Assembly: GCF_016756745.1 (NCBI RefSeq)
Contig: NZ_JAESIH010000021.1
Coordinates: 1-36,924 of the forward strand
Reading direction: 5' to 3'
Length of the DNA: 36,924 bases
Source of the DNA: Aminivibrio sp.
GTDB lineage: Bacteria; Synergistota; Synergistia; Synergistales; Aminobacteriaceae
The notes beneath the pieces were generated by a model, which saw only the letters and a list, made by a program, of their open reading frames with translations, had not been told where the DNA came from and searched no databases. Shown piece by piece: positions 31,800 to 36,924 of this stretch; position 1 is the first letter of the stretch; each line of letters opens with the position of its first letter. The position numbers were made by a program, and so were the translations under genes.

Positions 31800-31848
31800 T
31801 TCCTTCACACGGAAGAGGTCACTGGTTCGATCCCAGTATCGCCCACCA
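31800..31848 (+). repeat. attR: attR: 49-bp direct repeat of tRNA-Val 3' end
   Basis: Identical to 462-510. Only the 3' part of the tRNA is present here (from the anticodon stem on); no acceptor 5' strand or D arm precedes it, so this is not a tRNA gene. It marks the right junction of the island with the chromosome. Confidence 0.93.
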
Positions 31849-31862
31849 TTATGTAGTCACAG

Positions 31863-31894
31863 GGGTTTCTGCAATTGTGCAGAAACCCTTTTTT
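31863..31894 (+). terminator. Original tRNA-Val terminator (displaced)
   Basis: GGGTTTCTGCA (31863-31873) pairs with 31878-31888 around a 4-base loop, followed by six T. It stands 14 bases beyond attR, in the same place relative to the tRNA end as the island terminator at 521-553, so before integration it terminated the tRNA transcript. Confidence 0.88.
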
Positions 31895-32041
31895 ATGCAG
31901 GGAAGGAGTCATGAAAGGGCTCCTTCAAACCTGACAATCTCCTGCCTGTACCCCGGAAAAGAATCGCCCACCTTGATTATTTCCAGAATCCGGCTGAAAC
32001 GACGGAATATTTTAGCTTTTCCCATGCCAGTCCAGCGCATA

Positions 32042-32088
32042 AAAAGGCACAGGAAACCCAAAGGGGATTCCTGTGCCTTTTGGTTTTT
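32042..32088. terminator. Bidirectional terminator
   Basis: AAAAGGCACAGGAA (32042-32055) pairs with 32068-32081, followed on the plus strand by GGTTTTTT. On the minus strand the A-rich left arm gives a shorter U-run. It ends the minus-strand ferredoxin/DUF169 unit. The interval 31895-32041 has no gene I can support. Confidence 0.85.
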
Positions 32089-32095
32089 TGCCGTT

Positions 32096-32404
32096 TCAGC
32101 CGGTAATTTTACCTTCTTTGATCATCTCTTCCCTTACTTTACCCCAGATTCCCTCTTTTTTATAAAGCGCTCTTACCGCTTCGAGGTCAGGGAAGGTGAT
32201 CGCCTTCGCCGGACAGAGATTTGCACAGGTAGAACACCCCACCACCTGGCAGTTGAAGAAATTCTCCACCGAGGACTTCCCGTCGCGCCATCTGAATACA
32301 TTTTTCCCGCAGTTGAGGCACATCCCGCATCCTACGCATTTTTCCCCGTCGATCGTCGGCCCCCAGTTCACTTTCTCTCTCGGATATCCTGCAATCCAGG
32401 GCAT
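32096..32404 (-). CDS. Ferredoxin-like protein with two 4Fe-4S motifs
   Basis: The 102-residue cytoplasmic protein has two cysteine clusters: CVGCGMCLNCGK (C23, C26, C29, C32) and CQVVGCSTCANLCP (C52, C57, C60, C64), which would hold two [4Fe-4S] clusters for electron transfer. The spacing in the second motif is longer than in a standard 2[4Fe-4S] ferredoxin (C-x4-C-x2-C-x3-C-P). The start ATG at 32404 follows a perfect GAGGAGG site; the frame extends upstream, but this start is clear. It lies 27 bases downstream of the DUF169 gene, in one operon. Partner enzymes are unknown. Confidence 0.85.
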   Translation of the reverse strand: MPWIAGYPREKVNWGPTIDGEKCVGCGMCLNCGKNVFRWRDGKSSVENFFNCQVVGCSTCANLCPAKAITFPDLEAVRALYKKEGIWGKVREEMIKEGKITG

Positions 32405-32431
32405 GGAGCAACCTCCTCTCCACATCACACT

Positions 32432-33175
32432 TCAGATACTTCGTTCTTCCATCTTCCGAAGCTGCGCATAGGCGTTCTTCCCTCTCGAAGCAGGCATAGC
32501 CTTCCGGGAGAGGCGCTGAATCTCTCCGGTTATTCCGGGAAGCATTTCCGCCGGAAAACCGAGTACTGATTCTCCCGGAAGAATATCGGTCGCATCCCGG
32601 CATCCATAACACCCGAAGGAAAGATTGAGCCGTTTCTCAAAATAGGGCAAAATGGTGGAGTCCACGCACGTGGCCTGGAGAACCGCCGTAGAGGAACCGA
32701 CCCTCTCCCCGCCCTTGATATTCAAATCGGCAAGAGCTATCCACATGAGACGTTCCACCTCATCCTCCACCACCACCACATCAGGAATACGCGACACTCT
32801 TTCCAGCGGGGCAAGCTCGACGGCATACAGTGATCTTCCCTCAAAACGAGGCATATTCTCAAACATTTTTTTGCCTGTTTCAGAACAGCCCACTATCCCG
32901 AACCCGACCAGCCCTTCTCCGGAAGCCAGTTTTTCCGGCAGATTTGAAAAACCGAACGCCCTTGCAGCCGCAGGGCAAGAAATACCCTGTCCGTCGAGAA
33001 GCACCGTTTTCCCCCGTCGCGCCACCATGAGAGCCTGACAGTATCGGTGATTCTCAAGCACTTCACCTTCCGATGATTCCTTTTGCCGAAGAAACGAAAC
33101 CCCTACCGGGAAGGAAGCAAGTCCAAGGTCATGCCGCAGAGAAATCCCCATTGATCTTATCTCATTCAGTTCCAT
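32432..33175 (-). CDS. DUF169 family protein
   Basis: The 247-residue soluble protein matches the DUF169 family: an N-terminal PVGVSFL segment, a cysteine in HRYCQALMVARRGKTVLLDGQGISCPAAARAFGF (blocks from about residue 43), and late motifs LNLSFGCYGCRDATDILPGESVLGFPAEML. Six or more cysteines suggest metal or redox chemistry, but no reaction is established for the family. It is common in anaerobes next to ferredoxins, as here. The ATG is preceded by a very strong AGGAGGGGG site. The CDF exporter gene ends 30 bases upstream. Confidence 0.8.
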   Translation of the reverse strand: MELNEIRSMGISLRHDLGLASFPVGVSFLRQKESSEGEVLENHRYCQALMVARRGKTVLLDGQGISCPAAARAFGFSNLPEKLASGEGLVGFGIVGCSETGKKMFENMPRFEGRSLYAVELAPLERVSRIPDVVVVEDEVERLMWIALADLNIKGGERVGSSTAVLQATCVDSTILPYFEKRLNLSFGCYGCRDATDILPGESVLGFPAEMLPGITGEIQRLSRKAMPASRGKNAYAQLRKMEERSI

Positions 33176-33205
33176 CAGCAGTCCCCCTCCTGATCATACT
33201 TCGAA

Positions 33206-34195
33206 TCAGTCGTTCCCCGAGCATCGACCGCCGATGCATGCCCCGAATTCTATTTGCAGCGTGACGTGGGAGATCGAAAAAACGTCCCGTATTTGGCGGG
33301 AGATAGACTCAAGCATGCCGTCAGTGCTGTTTTTCATGGAATCACACAGCGTTACATGGGCTTCGAGAAACAGCTCTTTTCCGTCAGTGGTCCAGATATG
33401 CACATGGTGCATGTCTATAACATCGTTTCTCTCTTCCACCGCTGCGATTATTTTCTTTACGTCTATTCCTTCTGGCGTACCCTGCATGAGGATATGCACC
33501 GAAGTTTTCAGGAGCGGCCAGGATTCCCTGAGGACGTAAAGGGAGACGACGAGTGTGAGCAACGGATCGAGCCAGTACCACCCGAACAGCATCATAAGAA
33601 TGGCCGCGGCGATAACTCCGACCGAAGATAGTGTGTCCATAACGATGTGCAGATACGCCGAACGGATATTCAGGCTTTCTTTGGAGTCGCCGTGAAGAAG
33701 CCAGGCAGTAAAGAGATTGCCCAGGAGTCCTATTACCGCAACCACCAGCATGACCCCTCCGACAACCGGTTCGGGATGATAGAATTTTCTGCCTGCCTCC
33801 ACCAGCAGGAACAGGCCGATTCCCACAAGAGCGACGGTATTCACTAGGGATGCAAGAACTTCAGCCCTCTTGAATCCGAAGGAATGGGACGGCGTCCGTT
33901 CCTTTGCGGCTATTCTCCTCGCCAGCCAGCTTATGCCGAGGGACGACGTATCGGAAAGGTTGTGAACCGCATCGGAAAGAAGGGCCAGGCTGTTCGACAT
34001 AATTCCTCCAACCACTTCGGCTAGGGTAATCGTTAAGTTCAGGACAAGAGACAGGAGCAGCCTTCCCTCGGAAGTTCCGGCAGAAATCCCGTGAGAATGG
34101 GAATGTCCGTGGTCATGGACATGATTGTGACCATGTTCATGATTATGGTCCGAATGTTCTTCTTGTGTTTCTTCCTTGTGATTGTGGATATTCAC
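33206..34195 (-). CDS. Cation diffusion facilitator (zinc/cobalt exporter, CzcD/ZitB-like)
   Basis: The 329-residue inner-membrane protein begins with a histidine-rich segment (HNHEHGHNHVHDHGHSHSHG, residues 18-37) that binds metal. About six membrane segments follow. The transport site residues are in LLSDAVHNLSDTSS (H and D of TM2) and LHIVMDTLSSVGV (H and D of TM5). The C-terminal cytoplasmic domain contains the regulatory VIDMHHVHIWTTDGKELFLEAHVTL fold (in visible blocks). It would export Zn2+ or related divalent cations in exchange for protons. A GTG start is used at 34195 with AAGGAGAG 8 bases upstream. Cluster neighbours (ArsP-like permease, ArsR) support a metal-resistance role. Confidence 0.93.
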   Translation of the reverse strand: MNIHNHKEETQEEHSDHNHEHGHNHVHDHGHSHSHGISAGTSEGRLLLSLVLNLTITLAEVVGGIMSNSLALLSDAVHNLSDTSSLGISWLARRIAAKERTPSHSFGFKRAEVLASLVNTVALVGIGLFLLVEAGRKFYHPEPVVGGVMLVVAVIGLLGNLFTAWLLHGDSKESLNIRSAYLHIVMDTLSSVGVIAAAILMMLFGWYWLDPLLTLVVSLYVLRESWPLLKTSVHILMQGTPEGIDVKKIIAAVEERNDVIDMHHVHIWTTDGKELFLEAHVTLCDSMKNSTDGMLESISRQIRDVFSISHVTLQIEFGACIGGRCSGND

Positions 34196-34273
34196 GATCC
34201 GCTCTCCTTCTTTCTTTTCTTCTGGAACAGCAGCTCAAATTTCTTTGCAGCCTTAGTTGACAGCACTTGCTGA

Positions 34274-35440
34274 TCACGAAGCGAATGCTCCGAACAGCAT
34301 GCCCGCAGCTGTAGAAAGGATCACCACGAGCGCGACATACGTCGTCGTCTTCCTGGGGCCGAGTATACTGTTGATCACGAGCATGCTTGGCAGGGACAGG
34401 GCCGGACCGGCAAGCAGCAGGGCCAGGGCAGGCCCCTTTCCCATGCCGGCGCCGAGAAGCCCCTGGAGTATGGGCACTTCGGTGAGAGTGGCGAAGTACA
34501 TGAACGCACCGGAAATGGAGGCAAAGAAGTTTGCCCCGAGGGAGTTCCCTCCCACGAGCATGGCCACGTAGCGGCTCGGGATGAGGGCCTCGTGACCGGG
34601 GCGGCCCAGGAGGAAGCCCGCCACAAGAACGCCGCCGAAAAGAAGGGGCATAACCTGGAGGGCGTATCCCCATGTTGAGGTGTACCAGTCCTGCCGCTCG
34701 TCTCGGCTGAACCACATCCAGGCTGACAGCACCGTGGCGGCAAGTCCTGCCCCTGAGAGCACCCACTTCAGGTTGTAAACCCCTTCCCAGAATGCGCTGG
34801 AGGTCTTCGGAGCCGCCCAGTTTGCGAAGACGAGAAAAACCACCATGCTCGCCATGTACACAACCGTCTTCCACAGAGGACGACCGCCCTCTTCCTCCGG
34901 GAGCTCGGCGAACCCTTCCTGGCGGGCCTGTTCCTCTTTGCCGAAGATGGCCGCCATGAGAAGGCCGATCACCACGCTGAAGATTACCGCACCCACAGCC
35001 CTGGCGATGCCCAGCTCCAGGCCGAGCACCCGGGCGGTGAGGACAATGGCAAGAACATTGATGGCGGGTCCGGAGTAAAGAAACGCCGTCGCCGGGCCGA
35101 GTCCGGCGCCCCGCATGTAAATTCCTGCGAAGAGTGGCAGCACGGTGCAGGAACACACTGCGAGCACCGTCCCGGAGACGGAGGCCACGGAGTAGGCGAT
35201 CCATTTCTTCGCCTTTGCCCCCAGATACTTCATCACCGACTGTTGGCTCACGAACACTGATATGGCTCCGGCGATGAAAAATGCGGGAACAAGACAGAGA
35301 AGCACATGTTCGCGGGCGTAGTCGGCCATCATGGCCACCGATTCCGTAAGACCCGCGATCACCCGTTCATTCCCCTCGGGGAGGAAGTAAAAGGTCAGGA
35401 AGAACGCTGCAATCCAGAAAAATTTCTTGCGGTCACTCAT
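34274..35440 (-). CDS. Permease of the ArsP/SO_0444 family
   Basis: The 388-residue integral membrane protein has about ten hydrophobic segments and the family signature AVCSCTVLPLFAGIYMRGAG followed by TAFLYSGPAINVLAIVLTA (near residues 90-140). A second half repeats a related fold (GGNSLGANFFASISGAFMYFATLTEVPILQGLL). Relatives export organoarsenicals or other metal(loid)s. The CSC motif is suited to thiol-type ligands. The start ATG (MSDRKKF, 35440) has GGAG at the right distance; upstream in-frame starts are too close to it. The gene lies downstream of the thioredoxin-like gene and its terminator. Substrate unknown. Confidence 0.88.
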   Translation of the reverse strand: MSDRKKFFWIAAFFLTFYFLPEGNERVIAGLTESVAMMADYAREHVLLCLVPAFFIAGAISVFVSQQSVMKYLGAKAKKWIAYSVASVSGTVLAVCSCTVLPLFAGIYMRGAGLGPATAFLYSGPAINVLAIVLTARVLGLELGIARAVGAVIFSVVIGLLMAAIFGKEEQARQEGFAELPEEEGGRPLWKTVVYMASMVVFLVFANWAAPKTSSAFWEGVYNLKWVLSGAGLAATVLSAWMWFSRDERQDWYTSTWGYALQVMPLLFGGVLVAGFLLGRPGHEALIPSRYVAMLVGGNSLGANFFASISGAFMYFATLTEVPILQGLLGAGMGKGPALALLLAGPALSLPSMLVINSILGPRKTTTYVALVVILSTAAGMLFGAFAS

Positions 35441-35498
35441 TTCCATCAACTCCGTTTTCTATATTGTCTGCTATATGGCTTTTTTAGCACATAAATTC

Positions 35499-35531
35499 CG
35501 AAAAAAATCCCCCCCGCCGAAGACGGGGGGA
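35499..35531 (-). terminator. Rho-independent terminator (minus strand)
   Basis: On the minus strand, a GC-rich stem of C6/G6 plus flanking pairs (35510-35530) is followed by seven T (35507-35501). It lies directly after the thioredoxin-like gene, so arsR-trx may be one transcript and the permease-CDF-DUF169-ferredoxin genes another, or partial read-through occurs. Confidence 0.85.
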
Positions 35532-35544
35532 CGTATTCAAAACT

Positions 35545-35787
35545 TTACCCCTTCGCCTTCTCCAGGAGTTCTTTCACTTTGTCATAGGAAGGCACATGGC
35601 CTGCAGAAAGAACCCTGCCGTCCACGGCAAGAGCCGGAGTGGTCATGACGCCGAATTCCATGATGCGGGGGATCTCGGTCACCTTTTCGATGACATAGTC
35701 CAGGGAAAGCTCCTTCGCTGCCTGGTCGGCAAGTTCAGTGAGCTTCTTGCACTTGGGGCATCCTGTGCCCAGAATCTGGATTTTCAT
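35545..35787 (-). CDS. Thioredoxin-like CPKC protein (redox-active disulfide protein 2 type)
   Basis: The 80-residue protein is a minimal thioredoxin fold: MKIQILGTGCPKCKKLTELA with the active-site C-P-K-C (C10, C13), then the cis-proline region FGVMTTPALAVDGRVL (P at the V-M-T-T-P position) and GHVPSYDKVKELL. Such proteins accompany ArsR-regulated ArsP-like permeases and probably move thiol-bound metal(loid)s or reduce a partner. The ATG at 35787 has GGAGGAGG upstream. It overlaps the ArsR stop by 4 bases (ATGA), which proves the coupling. Confidence 0.92.
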   Translation of the reverse strand: MKIQILGTGCPKCKKLTELADQAAKELSLDYVIEKVTEIPRIMEFGVMTTPALAVDGRVLSAGHVPSYDKVKELLEKAKG

Positions 35788-36152
35788 ATTCTTTTTTCCT
35801 CCTCCCGATTTTCGTCTTGAAGAAATGAACCGCACCCGCATGAGGAAAAAACCATATCCACATTCTGCCCCTGCACCACTTTCTCCACGCAGGAAAGAAG
35901 GGAGGCAAGACACCGGATACGAAGGCTGTACCAGACGTTGAGGCCTTCCTTACGGCTGTCCAGTATTCCAAGGTTCTTCATCAGGGCGAGATGCTTGCTT
36001 ATGGTGGTTCGGTCGAAATGAAACATTTCCGCAATTTCGCAGACGCACATTTCCCGCTTCGCCAGAGCTTCAACTACACAAAGCCTGACGGGATGGGCAA
36101 TTCCCTTCAGAATAGCCGCCTTTTTTTGCTGTAAGTCGACCAGTTTATTCAT
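35784..36152 (-). CDS. ArsR/SmtB-family metal-responsive repressor
   Basis: The 122-residue winged-helix protein has the ArsR layout: HPVRLCVVEALAKREMCVCEIAEMFHFDRTTISKHLALMKNLGIL (blocks between residues 20 and 64), with the C-x-C metal sensor pair C36 and C38 on the helix that reads M-C-V-C-E, as in arsenic/antimony/cadmium/lead sensors. Further cysteines (C25, C88, and the C-terminal SSCGCGS at 103-109) could complete the site. It would repress its own operon and release on metal binding. A palindromic candidate operator at 36168-36183 lies 15 bases upstream of the start. Full length. Confidence 0.93.
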   Translation of the reverse strand: MNKLVDLQQKKAAILKGIAHPVRLCVVEALAKREMCVCEIAEMFHFDRTTISKHLALMKNLGILDSRKEGLNVWYSLRIRCLASLLSCVEKVVQGQNVDMVFSSCGCGSFLQDENREEEKRI

Positions 36153-36167
36153 TTACCCACCCCCAAC

Positions 36168-36183
36168 GTGGCAATATTACCAC
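36168..36183. promoter_or_regulatory. Candidate ArsR-family operator
   Basis: GTGGCAAT/ATTACCAC is a 16-bp palindrome with one mismatched pair, centred 23-24 bases upstream of the arsR start codon. Its location in the presumed promoter suits autorepression. The arsR to DGC interval also holds small hairpins (for example CCGGC/GCCGG near 36321-36335). Confidence 0.5.
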
Positions 36184-36353
36184 ATAGAATCAAAAAAACA
36201 AGAAGATAGTCTTTTCTGACTTTCTTACTCAACGCCAGGTTTTCTCAGGATGTTGATCACCATATATTTTTCAGTCATGAAAAAAAGATTTTCCCGTTGA
36301 TCACAACAAACTCTTTCGTGCCGGCGAAAAGCCGGTTCAGGTGGAACACCTCC

Positions 36354-36740
36354 CTACTTTCCTGCTGCGAGAAGAGTTCTGCCTTCGGCGGCAGCCTTTT
36401 CTATGTTCTCTTCGGTCGGCGGACACTCCCCTTTTTTCATCCCCACGTCAGTAAGACGGAAATGCTCGAAATTCTCAATTCCCGCTTTTTCGAGCATTTT
36501 CCTGGTACAGTCCAGAGGGCAGCCATCCATGGCAAGAACCTTGCCCGCAAACCGGGCGGACAGTATCAGCCCTTCGGACCCGGCACCCACCAGGGCCAGG
36601 CACGCAAGGCTGCCGTATCCTTCTTCAGTGAGTTTCCGGGCGGCCCCGTAGGCGGTGGCCCCGATATCAGCAGCACCCGCACAGCAAAAGATAATCTTTG
36701 GAGCCCCGCCTTCACAACCGCATCCGCAGTGAACCGACAT
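36354..36740 (-). CDS. DGC-domain putative zinc-binding protein
   Basis: The 128-residue cytoplasmic protein opens with MSVHCGCGCEGG, has FCCAGAADIGATAYGAARKLTEEG, and the family-naming motif LAMDGCPLDCTRKML (about residues 69-83), i.e. the DGC family (PF08859-type). The many cysteines (C5, C7, C9, C19, C20, the DGC and C-T-R-K pair) probably bind zinc or another soft metal. Its function is not established. AGGAGGG precedes the ATG. It sits upstream of and in the same direction as arsR, separated by about 200 bases, so it may be transcribed separately. Confidence 0.85.
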   Translation of the reverse strand: MSVHCGCGCEGGAPKIIFCCAGAADIGATAYGAARKLTEEGYGSLACLALVGAGSEGLILSARFAGKVLAMDGCPLDCTRKMLEKAGIENFEHFRLTDVGMKKGECPPTEENIEKAAAEGRTLLAAGK

Positions 36741-36796
36741 GCTATCCCTCCTGATGTGTATGTAAACAATAAAACTACGTTCGATTCATAAGGTTA

Positions 36797-36924
36797 AGGA
36801 ACCTCTGAAAAAGTCTCGGGCAAATTGCCCTGCAACCCTGTAAAATAGCGCTATGGGAACTGTTTCTTACTCCAGACCATACGGGGAGATGAAGACCGAT
36901 GAACCGCCAGAAAACGCTTGCGAA
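36797..36924 (+). mobile_element. Possible left end of an IS5-like element, truncated by window
   Basis: The sequence AAGGAACCTCTGAAAAAGTC starting near 36797 looks like the terminal inverted repeat of IS5-group elements. A short open frame begins at an ATG at 36899 (MNRQKTLA, after GGGGAG) and runs off the edge; such starts are common in IS5-family transposases. The other end is not in the window, so the call is tentative. Confidence 0.35.

Larger units (their letters stand above)
511..31848. mobile_element. Integrative/mobilizable genomic island in tRNA-Val (about 31.3 kb)
   Basis: The island is bounded by the 49-bp tRNA-derived repeats at 462-510 and 31800-31848. It has an AlpA/excisionase-type gene and remnants of a replication ATPase at one end and a P4-type integrase at the other. 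A relaxase gene with a TraD/MobC-like neighbour suggests mobilization in trans by another conjugative element, since no type IV secretion genes are seen. Cargo is defence-related: a BREX variant, a DarT1/NADAR toxin-antitoxin pair, a HicA-like gene, and a UvrD helicase with a helix-hairpin-helix gene. Two full insertion sequences and two IS21 relics show a history of decay. GC content shifts sharply between modules, so the island is a mosaic. Confidence 0.9.

Noticed and set aside
31800-31848. Second tRNA-Val gene
   Set aside because: Only the 3' 49 bases are present; the acceptor 5' strand and the D arm are missing, so it is the attR repeat.
1-36924. CRISPR array
   Set aside because: No regularly spaced 24-40-bp repeats were seen; the only tandem repeats are the 21-bp units in the helicase gene and the IS21 terminal motifs.

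Overview
The window looks like a bacterial chromosome carrying a roughly 31.3 kb integrative (probably mobilizable) genomic island, followed by a chromosomal metal/redox gene cluster. Bacterial −35/−10 promoters, Shine-Dalgarno sites and rho-independent terminators are visible. DUF169, ferredoxin and DGC-type proteins together with the moderately GC-rich chromosome suggest an anaerobe, possibly a member of the Synergistota. That taxonomic guess is an inference and was not tested.

Left chromosome (1-510): the 5' part of an unrecognised gene reading off the left edge, then an intact tRNA-Val(CAC) with its own promoter. The last 49 bases of the tRNA gene (462-510) recur exactly at 31800-31848. 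These are the island's attL and attR. A P4-type tyrosine integrase sits just inside attR.

Island, left part (511-5571): an AlpA/excisionase-type HTH gene, a decayed RepA-like ATPase, a mobilization pair (TraD/MobC-like protein plus an HUH-type relaxase), a structured non-coding block that is a candidate oriT, a small unknown gene, and an orphan HicA-like toxin. Island, middle (5420-15841): a DarT1-like ADP-ribosyltransferase toxin gene split by an IS21-family element; its NADAR-family antitoxin partner; an IS1182-family element that inserted exactly at the antitoxin stop codon; an AT-rich helix-hairpin-helix protein of unknown function; and, convergent to it, a large UvrD-like helicase.

Island, right part (15973-29588): a six-gene GC-rich operon on the minus strand that I read as an unusual BREX phage-defence system. 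In transcription order it encodes a RadC-HhH/BrxA fusion, a small BrxB/BrxF-like protein, a zinc-ribbon-containing DNA methyltransferase, a giant BrxC/PglY-like ATPase, PglZ and the Lon-like BrxL. The mix of components does not match the six canonical BREX types as I know them. Two segments (the N-terminal half of the BrxA fusion and the middle of the methyltransferase) are much more AT-rich than the rest, suggesting recombinational replacement. A dead istB fragment lies between the operon and the integrase.

Right chromosome (31849-36924): the displaced tRNA terminator, then minus-strand genes for a ferredoxin, a DUF169 protein, a CDF metal exporter, an ArsP/SO_0444-type permease, a CPKC thioredoxin-like protein, an ArsR-family repressor with a candidate operator, and a DGC zinc-binding protein. 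The far right edge may be the beginning of another insertion sequence.
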